Origin: Actinomadura sp. NAK00032
GTDB lineage: Bacteria > Actinomycetota > Actinomycetes > Streptosporangiales > Streptosporangiaceae
Reading direction: 5' to 3'
NCBI RefSeq assembly: GCF_013364275.1
Contig: NZ_CP054932.1
Location: forward strand, 1,488,001 to 1,552,000
DNA: 64,000 bases
Part shown: positions 31,480 to 41,203 of the stretch, in pieces
Numbering within the stretch: the first letter of the stretch is position 1
Layout: every line of letters begins with the position of its first letter
Notes under the pieces: model-generated
The model's input: only the letters and a program-made list of their open reading frames with translations
Databases searched by the model: none
Told to the model about the DNA's origin: nothing
Translations under genes and position numbers: made by a program

Positions 31480-32452
31480 GTACCGCATCGAGGTGGGACC
31501 GGGGGATCTCGCGGCCAGCCGCTTCGGGATCGCGCCCCTGATCGAGGTGTACGCCGCGCTCGGCCTGGTCGCCGACCGCAGGCCCGTCGGGCCGCTCGGT
31601 CCGTGGGTGGAGCGGGCGCGGCCCGCCTACCGGGAGATCGCCGGCGACCCCGCCGTCCGGGCGCTGGCCTTCCTGCGGCGCCGGCACGGGTACATGGCGG
31701 ACTTCATCGTCCCGCCGCCCGCCCGGCCCAACCTCACCGTCGCCGAGCAGCTGGCGACCGTCCGGGCGACGCCGCTCGACCAGGCGCGGCGGGAGATCGC
31801 CCGCAACCTGGCGGGGCTGCCGGAGCCGGACGCCGCGACCCGGGACATCCTGGACGCGCCCGACATGGTCGAGCGGCTCGCCGCCGGCATGGAGACCGCG
31901 TGGCACGCCCTGCTGGAGCCGGACTGGGCGGTGCTGCGCTCGATCCTGGAACGCGACATCGTCCACCGCGCCGGGCGGCTCGCCGCCTACGGCTGGGCGG
32001 CGGCGCTGGACGGCCTGTCCCGCCAGGTGCGCTGGCGGGACGGCGTCATCGAGGCGGACATCAAGGGCGACTTCACCTACCGACTGGGCGGTGCCGGGCT
32101 GACCCTCGTGCCCGTGGTCTTCTCCGAGCTGGGCATCGCCCTCGAACAGGACTGGCCGTACACGCTGATGTACCGGGCGCGGGGAGTGGCCGCCCTCTGG
32201 GAGAGCCGGACGCCGCACGGCGAGGACGCCCTCGACCGGCTCGTCGGCCGCACCCGCGCCGAGCTGCTGCGCCTGCTCGCCGAGCCCGCCACGACGACCT
32301 GGCTCAGCGCCCGGCTTCGGATGAGCCTCGGCGGGATCGGCGGCCACCTCGCGGTGCTGCGCGAGTCAGGGCTGGTCACGCGGGAGCGGAGCGGCCGGTC
32401 CGTCCTCTACCGGCGCACGGCCGTCGGGGACGTCCTGGTGGGCGCCGGCTGA
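31478..32452 (+). CDS. ArsR-family regulator with DUF5937 domain
   Basis: A 324-residue protein. The long N-terminal region (MYRIEVGPGDLAASRFGIAP onward) is DUF5937, found ahead of ArsR helix-turn-helix domains in actinomycetes. The C-terminal winged helix (LRMSLGGIGGHLAVLRESGL, VTRERSGRSVLYRRTAVGDV) binds DNA. There are no metal-binding Cys pairs, so it is not a metal sensor. GGGGAGGAGC precedes the ATG at 31478. It probably represses the divergent MFS exporter and itself through the inverted repeat over its start. Confidence 0.88.
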   Translation: MYRIEVGPGDLAASRFGIAPLIEVYAALGLVADRRPVGPLGPWVERARPAYREIAGDPAVRALAFLRRRHGYMADFIVPPPARPNLTVAEQLATVRATPLDQARREIARNLAGLPEPDAATRDILDAPDMVERLAAGMETAWHALLEPDWAVLRSILERDIVHRAGRLAAYGWAAALDGLSRQVRWRDGVIEADIKGDFTYRLGGAGLTLVPVVFSELGIALEQDWPYTLMYRARGVAALWESRTPHGEDALDRLVGRTRAELLRLLAEPATTTWLSARLRMSLGGIGGHLAVLRESGLVTRERSGRSVLYRRTAVGDVLVGAG

Positions 32453-32476
32453 GGCCGCCCCGGCCGGGGCGGCCTC
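32451..32476. terminator. Perfect 26-bp palindrome, likely bidirectional terminator
   Basis: GAGGCCGCCCC-GGCC-GGGGCGGCCTC begins in the last codon region of the ArsR gene and ends 12 bp before the convergent PEBP gene end. It forms a very stable 11-bp stem; there is no U-tract. Confidence 0.65.
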
Positions 32477-32488
32477 CCCGAAAGGGCG

Positions 32489-33007
32489 TCAGGACTCGTA
32501 GACGGGGACGATCGCGGCGCGGGCCAGCGTGTGCGCGGTGATGTTGAACCCGACGACGGCGGGGGAGGCGTCGGAGTCCAGGCCCAGCGACTCCACGTCC
32601 AGCGCGTGCACGGTGAACACGTAGCGGTGCGGGCCGCCTGGCGGCGGCGCGGCGCCGCCGTACGCCTTCGTGCCGAAGTCGCTGCGGGCCTGCACACCGA
32701 TCTCGGCGTCCGCGGTGCCCGCGCCCGTCGGCAGTTCGGTCACGTCGGCCGGGATGTCGAACAGGCTCCAGTGCCAGAAGCCGCTGCCGGTCGGCGCGTC
32801 CGGGTCGTAGCAGGTCACCGCGAAGCTCTTCGTCTCCGCCGGGAACCCCGACCAGCGCAGGTGCGGGGACTTGTTGCCGCCGCTGAACCCCCAGTCGTCG
32901 AAGACGTGCGCGTCCGCGAGCCGCTCGCCCTCGGCGACGTCGTCGCTCTCGACGGTGAAGGACGGGACCTCGGGCAGGTGCTCGTGCGGAAGCGGCGGCT
33001 TGGCCAT
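32489..33007 (-). CDS. YbhB/YbcL family Raf kinase inhibitor-like (PEBP) protein
   Basis: A 172-residue phosphatidylethanolamine-binding-like protein. Family marks are [39 protein letters not shown] and [19 protein letters not shown], which build the small anion-binding pocket. Bacterial members are soluble and of uncertain role. There is no signal peptide, so it should be cytoplasmic. It is likely monocistronic: an ABC permease gene ends at 33060 on the other side of its promoter. Confidence 0.93.
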   Translation of the reverse strand: MAKPPLPHEHLPEVPSFTVESDDVAEGERLADAHVFDDWGFSGGNKSPHLRWSGFPAETKSFAVTCYDPDAPTGSGFWHWSLFDIPADVTELPTGAGTADAEIGVQARSDFGTKAYGGAAPPPGGPHRYVFTVHALDVESLGLDSDASPAVVGFNITAHTLARAAIVPVYES

Positions 33008-33059
33008 GGCGACCTCCTACATCAGGATCTGCGTGTCCCTCCATCTCTATCAGTGGGCG

Positions 33060-33935
33060 TCATGTCTTGACCGCGCCCATCGTGAACCCGGTGACGAAAC
33101 GGTCCAGGAACAGGTTGAACAGGAACGCGATCGGCACCGCCGTGATCACCGTGGACGCCTGCAGCGACTGCCAGAAGAACACGTCCCCCCGCACCAGCTG
33201 GGTCGGCACGCCGGTGCTGACCACCATCTCCGGGCTCGCCGACACGAACGCCAGCGCGTACACGAACTCGCTGGAGGTGAGCGTGAAGCTGAACACGACC
33301 ACCGCGACGATCCCCGGGAACACCAGCGGCAGGACGACCCGCAGGAACGCGCCGAGACGGCTGTGGCCGTCCACCATGGCCTGCTCCTCGACGTCCTTCG
33401 GCACGGCCTTGAGGAACCCGATCAGCAGCCACACCGACACCGGGACCGTGATCGTCGGATACACCACGATCATCGACCAGAGCGTGTCCTCCAGGTGCAG
33501 CGCCACCACGACCCGGGTCAGCGACAGGAACAGCAGCGACGGCGGCACCAGGTACACCATGAAGATCGCGATGCCCATCGGCGTGCCCCAAGGCCGGTCC
33601 AGCCGCGCCAGCGAGTACGCCGCCGGCAGCGCCAGCACCAGCGTGACCGCCACCACCGCCGCGCCCACGATCAGCGTGTTCACCACGAACGTCAGGAACG
33701 GCGTGTCGGCGAACAGGAACGTCACATGGTCGGGCGTCGCCGGCTTGTTGAAGAAGAACGGGTTGCTCTCCGGGTTGTAGAGGTCCTGGTTCTGCTTGAA
33801 CGCGCTGATCACGCTCCACAGGAACGGCAGCGCGCACACCAGCGCCGCCAGCACCGCCGCCCCGTACACCCCGCACCGCGCCGCCGCATGCCGCCGCGCG
33901 TACTTGCGCCGCAGCGCCGCCACGTCCGTGCTCAT
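33060..33935 (-). CDS. Carbohydrate ABC transporter permease (MalG type)
   Basis: A 291-residue inner-membrane subunit with six helices and the EAA loop DVEEQAMVDGHSRLGAFLRV that contacts the ATPase. It is the last gene of the four-gene importer operon (binding protein, ATPase, MalF-type permease, this gene) and overlaps the preceding gene by 4 bp. The N-terminus MSTDVAALRRKYARRHAAAR is basic and cytoplasmic. With the other permease it forms the channel; the sugar is unknown. Confidence 0.93.
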   Translation of the reverse strand: MSTDVAALRRKYARRHAAARCGVYGAAVLAALVCALPFLWSVISAFKQNQDLYNPESNPFFFNKPATPDHVTFLFADTPFLTFVVNTLIVGAAVVAVTLVLALPAAYSLARLDRPWGTPMGIAIFMVYLVPPSLLFLSLTRVVVALHLEDTLWSMIVVYPTITVPVSVWLLIGFLKAVPKDVEEQAMVDGHSRLGAFLRVVLPLVFPGIVAVVVFSFTLTSSEFVYALAFVSASPEMVVSTGVPTQLVRGDVFFWQSLQASTVITAVPIAFLFNLFLDRFVTGFTMGAVKT

Positions 33936-34867
33936 TGGGCCTCCAACCGGCGGACCGCGCGGAGGATGGCGACCGCCCCGGCGAGGAGGAGGGGGAACAG
34001 GAACAGCGCGATCGCCGCCCCCTGGCCGACGTCGCCGCCCTCGATGCCGCGGAAGTACGCCCAGGAGGCCAGGACGTCCGTCGAGTGCGTCGGGCCGCCC
34101 CGGGTCAGCACGTACGGGACGGTCATGTCGGTGAACGTCATGATCGCGCCGAACAGGCCCGCGACCGCGATCACCGGGAGCGTCAGCGGGATCGTCACCT
34201 CGAACATCCGCCGCCAGAACCCGGCGCCGTCGATCCGCGCGGCCTCGTCGATGTCGCGCGGGATGGCCACCAGCCCGGCCATCACGATCACGGCGGCCAG
34301 CGGGGTCAGCCGCCACGTCTGCACCGCGATCACCGACGCCATCGCCGTGCCCGGCCGCCCGAGCCACACGATGTTCGCGTCGATCAGCCCCAGATGGCGG
34401 AGCACCCAGTCGACCGGGGAGTAGATCGAGTCGAGGAACCACAGCCACGAGATCGTCGACAGCGCGACCGGCGTCGTCCACGGCAGCAGCACCAGGAACC
34501 GCACGACCCACTTGCCGCGGAAGTCGGCCACCAGGATGTTCGCGAGGATCTTCCCGAACAGGACGATCAGCGCCATGCTCACCAGCGTGAACACCAGCGT
34601 GTTGCGCAGCGCCCGCCAGAACACGCCGTCCGCGAAGACCGCGTCGAAGTTGCGGAACCCGACGAGGTCGAACGACGGGTCGCCGGTCGTCACGTCCGAG
34701 AACGCGAACGCGATCGCCAGCAGGAACGGGACGCCGACCAGCGCGGCGATGTAGACGACCGAGGGCAGCAGCATCACCCAGGCGAGGAAGCCCTCCCGGT
34801 CGGCGAGGCCGGCCTTCGCCCGTGGGGCCCCGGCCTCGGCGGCCGGGGCCGCCTCCGCCCGCGTCAC
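33932..34867 (-). CDS. Carbohydrate ABC transporter permease (MalF/UgpA type)
   Basis: A 311-residue membrane subunit with six helices after a disordered Ala-rich start. The EAA motif DIDEAARIDGAGFWRRMFEV lies in the penultimate loop. ATGA overlaps with both neighbours show strict translational coupling, as needed for a heterodimeric channel with the MalG-type partner. Family CUT1 members move di- and oligosaccharides, polyols or glycerol-phosphate. Confidence 0.93.
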   Translation of the reverse strand: MTRAEAAPAAEAGAPRAKAGLADREGFLAWVMLLPSVVYIAALVGVPFLLAIAFAFSDVTTGDPSFDLVGFRNFDAVFADGVFWRALRNTLVFTLVSMALIVLFGKILANILVADFRGKWVVRFLVLLPWTTPVALSTISWLWFLDSIYSPVDWVLRHLGLIDANIVWLGRPGTAMASVIAVQTWRLTPLAAVIVMAGLVAIPRDIDEAARIDGAGFWRRMFEVTIPLTLPVIAVAGLFGAIMTFTDMTVPYVLTRGGPTHSTDVLASWAYFRGIEGGDVGQGAAIALFLFPLLLAGAVAILRAVRRLEAQ

Positions 34868-35937
34868 CGCGCGTCCCCGAGCGGGACGGCGGCCCGCCGG
34901 GCGCCCGACGCGGCGTCGAAGAACCGGAGCCGATCCACCGGCACCGCGAACTCGCGGGTCTCCCCGGCCTCCAGCGGTGTCCCCACGGTCGCGGGGAGCC
35001 GGGCGATCACGCGGGTCTCCGCGCCGATGCCCGTGACCGTCCCGTACACGTGCCGGTCGCCGGACAGGTACTCCATCCGCTCCACCTGGAGCGGCATCGC
35101 CACCCGCTCCGGCGACACGACGTTCTCGGCGGGCAGCAGATGCTCGGGACGGAACCCCACCAGCACGTCGTCGCGCTCGACTAGGTTCATTGGCGGCGAC
35201 CCGATGAACGTCGCCACGAACGTGTCGGACGGGTCGTCGTACACCTCCTGCGGCGTCCCGACCTGCCGGACGCGGCCGTGCTCCAGCACCGCGATGCGGT
35301 CGCCCAGGCCCATCGCCTCCGCCTGGTCATGGGTGACGTAGATGGTGGTGGTGCCGACGCGCTGCTGGAAGCGCTTCAGCTCGTCCCGCGCCGTCGCGCG
35401 CATCTTCGCGTCGAGGTTGGAGAGCGGCTCGTCCAGCAGGAAGACCGCCGGGTCGCGGACGAGCGCGCGCGCCAGCGCCACCCGCTGCCGCTCACCGCCC
35501 GACAGTTGGCGCGGCTTGCGCCGTAGCAGCGGCTCGATCTCCAGCAGGCCCGCCGCCCACTGGGCCTTCTTCTCGCGCTCCTCCTTGGGCATGCCCTCAG
35601 CGCGCAGCGGAAAGACGATGTTGTCCCGCACCGTCTTGTGCGGATACAGCGCATACGACTGGAACACCATCGCGATCTGCCGGACCCTGGGCGGAAGCCC
35701 GTTCACGACGTTCCCGCCGATCAGCACTTCGCCTTCCGTGGGCTGTTCCAGGCCCGCGATGGTGCGCAGCAGCGTCGTCTTCCCGCAGCCGGACGGCCCC
35801 AGCAGCACCAGGTACTCGCCGGGCTCCGCCGCGAGATCGACCCCGTCCAGCGCCCGCACATGCTCCGCCCGCCCCCGCCGGGCCCGCACGTGCCCATCGA
35901 AGGTCTTCACCAGCCCCTTGACCTCGACCGTGTTCAT
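34864..35937 (-). CDS. ABC transporter ATP-binding protein (UgpC/MsmK type)
   Basis: A 357-residue ATPase: Walker A GPSGCGKTT, Q-loop MVFQSYALYPHKT, signature QLSGGERQRVALARAL, Walker B VFLLDEPLSNLD, switch VTHDQAEAMGL, and a C-terminal OB-like TOBE domain (about 240-357). It energises the sugar importer. A 9-residue basic insertion (HVRARRGRAEH) near residue 16 is unusual between strands 1 and 2. Unlike many actinomycetes, which use one shared MsiK ATPase, this operon carries its own. Confidence 0.94.
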   Translation of the reverse strand: MNTVEVKGLVKTFDGHVRARRGRAEHVRALDGVDLAAEPGEYLVLLGPSGCGKTTLLRTIAGLEQPTEGEVLIGGNVVNGLPPRVRQIAMVFQSYALYPHKTVRDNIVFPLRAEGMPKEEREKKAQWAAGLLEIEPLLRRKPRQLSGGERQRVALARALVRDPAVFLLDEPLSNLDAKMRATARDELKRFQQRVGTTTIYVTHDQAEAMGLGDRIAVLEHGRVRQVGTPQEVYDDPSDTFVATFIGSPPMNLVERDDVLVGFRPEHLLPAENVVSPERVAMPLQVERMEYLSGDRHVYGTVTGIGAETRVIARLPATVGTPLEAGETREFAVPVDRLRFFDAASGARRAAVPLGDAR

Positions 35938-35984
35938 TGCCTCGCCTCCGCTCGGCGGCGAGCGGGCGCTCGCGTCCGCACGGC

Positions 35985-37415
35985 TCAGCCGCCCACGAGG
36001 CCGCGGCCGCGCCAGTTCTGGAAGATGGCGTTGACGCGTTGCTCGGCCTCCGCGACGGCCTGGCGCGGGGACGTCTGGCCGCGGGCGGCGCGGCCGAACA
36101 TCGTCGGCAGCACGTTGGTGTTGAAGATCTCGCCGATCGCCGGGTTGGACGGCCCCGGGTAGCCGATGTTCGCGCTCCACGACGTCGCCGTCTTCAGCAG
36201 GCTCAGCTTGTTCGCCGGCTTGGCGCCCCACGGGTCGTCGTCGAGCCAGCCGTTCAGCTGCGGGACGATCGACGGCCAGCCCGGCAGGTCGTACAGCTCC
36301 GAGTAGTACGACACCGACGGGAAGTTCGCCGTGTAGTGCAGCAGGAACTCCTTCGCCGCGTCCGCGTTGCCCGCGTACTTCGGCACGATCCACTGCTGGA
36401 TCACGTGCTGCGCCGCCATCGCCGCCTTCGGGCCGCGCAGGGCGGGCACGAAGAAGATGTCGTCGCCGATCGTGCGGTTCGTCCCCATCGCGGTGCGCCA
36501 GGCGGAGATGGAGTTCACGATGTAGGACGACTTGCCGGCGATGAGCGCCTGGTTGTTGGACGCCGGCGTCCACGAGAAGACCTCGCTGGTCTCGGCCTCC
36601 TTGAACAGCCGCGCCATGTACTCCACGGCCGCGACCGTCGCGTCCGAGTTCAGCACGACCCGCTCGTTCTGGTCCTGGACGGAGCCGCCGTACGACCACA
36701 GCAGCGCCCGCGCCGCCATGTTCGAGTCGGTCTCCGGGGACAGCCCGATGCCGCACGGCACCCCGGTCTGCTTCTTGATCTCGGCGGCGCCGCGCAGCAG
36801 GTCGTCCCAGCTGGACGGGCCGTTCGGCATGCCGGCCTTCTGCCACATCGACTTGCGGTAGTCGCCGGGGTCGGGCGACCAGCCGGGGCAGTAGGCGTAG
36901 AACTTCTTGGTGTTGGGGTTGAAGCTCGACTTGCGGCACAGCTCCAGCTGCTGCCCCCAGCGTCGCGTCGCCTCCTGCACGACGTCGGTCATGTCGAGGA
37001 CGGACGGCTCGTACTGCGAGAACGGCGCGATGTGCTGGATGAGGTCGTGGCCGCGCCCCGCCTGGATCTCGGAGGCGGCCCGGCGCGGGACGTCCACGGT
37101 GTTGATGTGGTCGACCCGGACGTCCACCCCGACCTTCTCGCCCCAGTCGGAGACGAACGCGTCGAACCATTTGTCGTGCCGGGGCACGAAGTGGCTCCAC
37201 ATCAGGATGCTGAGGGAGCCGCTCAGCTTCTTGGCGGGGGCGGTGAACACCTCCTTCGGGGCGTTCCCGGTGTTCTTCGCCTGCGGGCCGGACGACTCGC
37301 TGGCGCATCCCGCCAGCGCGCCGTAGGCGCCCGCAGCGAGCGCCGTGGAGGACAGGAAGCCGCGTCTGCTGATCCCGCGTCCGCTGATCCCGGGGGTGTC
37401 GAACCGTTCGGCCAT
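35985..37415 (-). CDS. Extracellular solute-binding lipoprotein of the sugar importer
   Basis: A 476-residue family 1 binding protein. The N-terminus carries a twin-arginine motif (SRRGF, residues 16-20) followed by a hydrophobic stretch and a lipobox LAGC with Cys at 37, so it is exported by Tat and lipid-anchored. The body has the usual two-lobed fold with a long Trp-rich ligand cleft. It is first in the importer operon. Upstream, GGGAG-T-CTCCC (about 37418-37428) and a longer imperfect repeat built on CTCGCCG/CGGCGAG (about 37428-37477) could be operator sites. Confidence 0.92.
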   Translation of the reverse strand: MAERFDTPGISGRGISRRGFLSSTALAAGAYGALAGCASESSGPQAKNTGNAPKEVFTAPAKKLSGSLSILMWSHFVPRHDKWFDAFVSDWGEKVGVDVRVDHINTVDVPRRAASEIQAGRGHDLIQHIAPFSQYEPSVLDMTDVVQEATRRWGQQLELCRKSSFNPNTKKFYAYCPGWSPDPGDYRKSMWQKAGMPNGPSSWDDLLRGAAEIKKQTGVPCGIGLSPETDSNMAARALLWSYGGSVQDQNERVVLNSDATVAAVEYMARLFKEAETSEVFSWTPASNNQALIAGKSSYIVNSISAWRTAMGTNRTIGDDIFFVPALRGPKAAMAAQHVIQQWIVPKYAGNADAAKEFLLHYTANFPSVSYYSELYDLPGWPSIVPQLNGWLDDDPWGAKPANKLSLLKTATSWSANIGYPGPSNPAIGEIFNTNVLPTMFGRAARGQTSPRQAVAEAEQRVNAIFQNWRGRGLVGG

Positions 37416-37547
37416 GGGGAGTCTCCCTCGCCGCTGGAGGTCTCCCCTCGACGGTAGATCGGCGAGGGGACTTCATCCAGAGACGATCCGGTAACTCCAC
37501 GTCACGGTGGCCCCACCGGCCACGGCGGCCCCGGGCGTGCGCCCGCG

Positions 37548-38354
37548 TTACTTGCCGGTGGCCTCGACGTAGGCGGCGATGACCTCTTCGGGCTCGCCGT
37601 CCATGTGCATGCGGCCCTCGTCGATCCAGATGACCCGGTCGCACATGTCCTTGACCGTGTCGAGCTGGTGCGCGACGAGGAAGACCGCGCCGGCCTCCTT
37701 GCGCAGCTCGTCGATGCGGCGCTTGCTCTTCGTCCGGAACTTGGCGTCGCCGGTGGCGAGGGCCTCGTCGATCAGCAGCACGTCGTGGGTCTTGGCCGCC
37801 GCGATCGCGAACCGGAGCCGGGCCCCCATACCGGACGAGTACGTCCGCATCGGGTACTGGATGAACCCCTCCTTGAGCCCGGCGAACTCGACGATGTCCT
37901 TGTAGCGGGCCCTGGCCTCGGTCGGGGACATGCCCATCGCGAGGCAGCCGAGCACGATGTTGCGCTCGCCGGTGAGGTCCTTCATCAGGGCGGCGTTCAC
38001 GCCGAGCAGGGACGGCTGGCCGTCGGTGTAGACGCCGCCGCGGTGCGGGGGCAGCAGCCCGGCGATGGCCTTCAGCAGCGTCGACTTGCCGGAGCCGTTG
38101 GTGCCGATGATCCCGACGGCCTCGCCGCGGTAGGCCACGAACGACAGGCCCTTGATCGCGTGGACCTCGGTCATCGAGGGACGCTTCTGCCGGCGCAGGA
38201 CGCGGGAGAACGCCGACGCGGCGTTGCCCTTCCCGCCCGCGCCGTACACGCGGTAGACGATGTGCAGATCGTCGACGACGACGATCGGCTCCCGCGACGG
38301 GTCGATCGCGACCTGGTTTCCGGTCGGGTTCATGCGCACCTTCGTGTCAGCCAC
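37548..38354 (-). CDS. Polysaccharide/teichoic acid export ATPase (TagH/Wzt type)
   Basis: A 268-residue ATPase with a shifted N-terminus typical for this class: HAIKGLSFVAYRGEAVGIIG, Walker A GTNGSGKST, signature TYSSGMGARLRFAIA (not LSGGQ), Walker B DVLLIDEALATGD and the His switch LVAHQL. It drives export of a lipid-linked glycan through the adjacent permease. No C-terminal carbohydrate-binding domain is present, so the substrate is probably recognised by lipid or length independent features. It overlaps the permease gene by 8 bp. Confidence 0.92.
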   Translation of the reverse strand: MADTKVRMNPTGNQVAIDPSREPIVVVDDLHIVYRVYGAGGKGNAASAFSRVLRRQKRPSMTEVHAIKGLSFVAYRGEAVGIIGTNGSGKSTLLKAIAGLLPPHRGGVYTDGQPSLLGVNAALMKDLTGERNIVLGCLAMGMSPTEARARYKDIVEFAGLKEGFIQYPMRTYSSGMGARLRFAIAAAKTHDVLLIDEALATGDAKFRTKSKRRIDELRKEAGAVFLVAHQLDTVKDMCDRVIWIDEGRMHMDGEPEEVIAAYVEATGK

Positions 38355-39318
38355 GGCCGTATCGCTCCTCAGCGCGGTGGAAGAACGTGAATCCGCCGAC
38401 CAGCATCACCACTGCCCAGATGACGGCGTACAACCACAGCTGTCCCGTCTCCTGCATGTGGAGGTCGTTCTTGACGTGGTCGCGGTACTCGCCGAGCAGC
38501 ACGTGGCGGCTCAGCTCGACGAACACGTACGCCGGGTTGGCCTTGAGGATCTCCGCGAGGACGGGGTACTCGGCGAGCTTGGAGCCGGGCTTCATCAGCG
38601 ACGGGAGGCTGAAGATGACGCCGGACATGTAGAGCCAGGTCCGCATGACGAACGGCAGGAGCTGGGTGATGTCGCGGTTGAACGCGCCCAGCCGCGCCAT
38701 CACCATGCTGATGCCGACGTTGAACATGAGCTGCAGCGCCACCACGGGGATGAACAGCGCCATGTTGAAGCTGAGCGGCTCGCCGAACGCGAAGATGATC
38801 GCGAAGAGCACGATGAGCGAGAGCAGGAGCTGCTGGAGCTCGACGACCGCGATCGCCAGCGGCAGCGTGGCGCGGGGGAAGTGCAGCGCCCGGATCAGCG
38901 AGAGGTTGTCGCCGACGGACTTCGCCCCGGACGTGACGGAGCGCTGCGTGAACCCGAACAGGAAGACACCGGTCACCAGGAACGGGATGAAGTCGGGCAC
39001 GCCGCGGCTGGTGCTGAGCAGCAGCCCGAAGATCAGGTAGTACACCGCCGCGTTGAGGAGCGGTGTCAGCAGCTGCCACACCTGGCCGAGCCGCGAGTCG
39101 GAGTACATCGAGATGTTCTTGGCCGACGCGAACGCCCAGATGAAATGGCGCCGAGCCCACACATCCTGGATGTACTTGCGCAGCGGGGGGCGCGCAGCGC
39201 TCTGCCTCAGCCCGTATCGTGCGGCGTAGTCGGCCAGGGACCCGTTCACGTGATGAGGCTCCGCGATCGTTCCGACCGACTCGCCACCCGGGGATGAGAG
39301 CCGTTCCGGGTGACTCAT
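38347..39318 (-). CDS. Polysaccharide ABC exporter permease (TagG/Wzm type)
   Basis: A 323-residue membrane protein with about six helices and the ABC-2 fold (RHFIWAFASAKNISMYSDSR amphipathic entry helix, VWQLLTPLLNAAVYYLIFGL, SGVIFSLPSL). It partners the TagH-like ATPase encoded just downstream. Exported glycans in relatives are teichoic acids, galactans or O-antigens. The glycosyltransferase operon at 42.6-47.7 kb is a candidate source of the substrate, though it is not adjacent. Confidence 0.91.
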   Translation of the reverse strand: MSHPERLSSPGGESVGTIAEPHHVNGSLADYAARYGLRQSAARPPLRKYIQDVWARRHFIWAFASAKNISMYSDSRLGQVWQLLTPLLNAAVYYLIFGLLLSTSRGVPDFIPFLVTGVFLFGFTQRSVTSGAKSVGDNLSLIRALHFPRATLPLAIAVVELQQLLLSLIVLFAIIFAFGEPLSFNMALFIPVVALQLMFNVGISMVMARLGAFNRDITQLLPFVMRTWLYMSGVIFSLPSLMKPGSKLAEYPVLAEILKANPAYVFVELSRHVLLGEYRDHVKNDLHMQETGQLWLYAVIWAVVMLVGGFTFFHRAEERYGRG

Positions 39319-39458
39319 GTCGCGAAGCCTATTGCAGTCGGTGAGTCCAGAGTGACGTTCGCCCGCATGTGACCCCCGATTTGAGATCTTTACGGAATCA
39401 TGTCGGCGTCCCTGGGGATACCCCCGAGATGCGGGTCAACCACTCACGGAGCATTGTC

Positions 39459-41048
39459 GTGCCATCACGGTCCGCCATTCGGCGTCGTCATGAGCCCGCT
39501 CATGCCCCTTCCCCCCGATCCGTCCTGCTGCGCCGGCTCGGCCGCGCCGACCGGTGGGCGTTCGACCGGGTGGCGGCGGCGCGGCTGCGCGGGCTGGAGT
39601 ACGTCCTGCCGCGGCTGTCGCGGTTCGCCGACCACGGTGTGCTCTGGTTCACCACGGCCGGGGTGATGGGGCTCACGGGGCGGCCCCGGCTGCGGCGCGC
39701 GGCGCTGCGCGGCGCGATCGCGATCGCGGTGGCGAGCCCGGCCGTGAACATCCTGGGCAAGCAGGCGTTCCGCCGCAAGCGGCCCGTCGTCGACCTGGTG
39801 CCGCCGATCCGGATCCGCTGGAAGCTGCCGACCTCGCACGCGTTCCCGTCCGGCCATTCGGCGTCCGCCGCCGCGTTCGCGACGGGTGTCGCCCTGGAGG
39901 CGCCGCGCCGGCTGGCGGTGCCGGTCGCCGCGACGGCCGCCGCGGTGGCGTTCTCCCGCGTCTATACCGGCGCGCACTATCCGGGGGACGTCCTGGCCGG
40001 TGTCGGGATCGGCGCGCTGGCGGGGGCGGGGACCCGCCTGGTGTGGCCCGCCCGGCCCCCGGTGGCCGGGGTGGCGCCGGCGGCGGAGCCGGCGAAGGTG
40101 GCGGCGGACGGGCGCGGGCTCGTCGTGGTCGCCAACACCGGCGCCGGGCCCGGCGCCGGCGGCGAGGCGGCCGGGATCTCCCTGCCGGGACGCCCCGAGG
40201 CGACGCTGGGGCTGCTCCGGCACGAACTTCCGGCGGCGGAGATCGTCCAGCTGGACCCGGACGCCGACATCGACAAGGCGTTCGGCGAGGCGGCCGAGCG
40301 GGCCGACGTGCTCGGCGTCGTCGGCGGCGACGGCACCGTGAACGCGGCGGCGGGGGCCGCGCTGAAGCACGGCGTGCCGCTGCTCGTCGTGCCGGGCGGG
40401 ACGTTCGACCACTTCGCCCGCGCGCTCGGCGTCGAGTCGGCGGCGGAGGCGATCGGCGCGTACCGGGACGGGCGGCTCGGCCGGGTGGACGTGGCGTACG
40501 CCGCCCCGGCGGGCGGCGCGGGCCGGGACGAGGAGCGGCTGTTCCTCAACACCGCGAGCTTCGGCGCCTACACCGAGCTGGTCGACCGGCGCGAGCGGCT
40601 GGAGCGGCGGATCGGCAAGTGGCCGGCGCTCGCGATCGCGGCCGTCCGCACGCTGCGGCACTCCGAGCCCGTCGAACTGCTGGTGGACGGACGCCGGCTG
40701 CGGGTGTGGCTGGCCTTCGCCGGCAACTGCGTGTTCGGCTCGCGCGGCGCGGCCCCGACCTGGCGCGGGCGGCTGGACGACGGCCTGCTCGACGTCCGGA
40801 TGATCGTCACCGGGCGGCGGGTGCCGCGGGTCCGCGCGGTCGCGGCGGTGCTGGCCGGGCCCCTGCACGTCATGCCCGGGTACCGGGAGTGGCGGACGAG
40901 CGGCCTGGAGGTCGTCTCCCCGGACGGCGGGCTGCGGCTCGCGCGCGACGGCGAGGTCTCGTCGCTGCCGGCGGCGGTCCGGTTCGGCAAGCACGCGGGC
41001 GCGCTCGCGGTGTTCTGCCCCACGGCACCCGCGGCGGCGCCCGGATAG
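39459..41048 (+). CDS. PAP2 phosphatase-diacylglycerol kinase fusion
   Basis: About 529 residues with two enzymes in one chain. The first 200 residues are a membrane PAP2 phosphatase: KQAFRRKRP, PSGHSASAAAFATG and SRVYTGAHYPGDVLAG make the three phosphatase motifs. The second half is a lipid-kinase (DAGK/YegS) domain with VVGGDGTVNAAAG and VVPGGTFDHFARALG. The pair could interconvert a lipid phosphate and alcohol such as phosphatidate/diacylglycerol. I choose GTG at 39459 since GGAG lies 7 nt upstream; an ATG at 39429 and a GTG at 39369 remain possible. Confidence 0.88.
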   Translation: MPSRSAIRRRHEPAHAPSPRSVLLRRLGRADRWAFDRVAAARLRGLEYVLPRLSRFADHGVLWFTTAGVMGLTGRPRLRRAALRGAIAIAVASPAVNILGKQAFRRKRPVVDLVPPIRIRWKLPTSHAFPSGHSASAAAFATGVALEAPRRLAVPVAATAAAVAFSRVYTGAHYPGDVLAGVGIGALAGAGTRLVWPARPPVAGVAPAAEPAKVAADGRGLVVVANTGAGPGAGGEAAGISLPGRPEATLGLLRHELPAAEIVQLDPDADIDKAFGEAAERADVLGVVGGDGTVNAAAGAALKHGVPLLVVPGGTFDHFARALGVESAAEAIGAYRDGRLGRVDVAYAAPAGGAGRDEERLFLNTASFGAYTELVDRRERLERRIGKWPALAIAAVRTLRHSEPVELLVDGRRLRVWLAFAGNCVFGSRGAAPTWRGRLDDGLLDVRMIVTGRRVPRVRAVAAVLAGPLHVMPGYREWRTSGLEVVSPDGGLRLARDGEVSSLPAAVRFGKHAGALAVFCPTAPAAAPG

Positions 41049-41203
41049 CCGTCCCCGGTCCCCTGGACGGGCGGCGCGTCAAGGCGCGTCCCCGTGTTGG
41101 CCGTGTGCCGGTCTTGATCGGGTAAAGGCGTGGGGGTCGCCCGTACGGCGGCGGCAGGGTCCGGTGCAGGATCCCGCTAGGGGATCATCGGGGGGTGTGA
41201 GCC

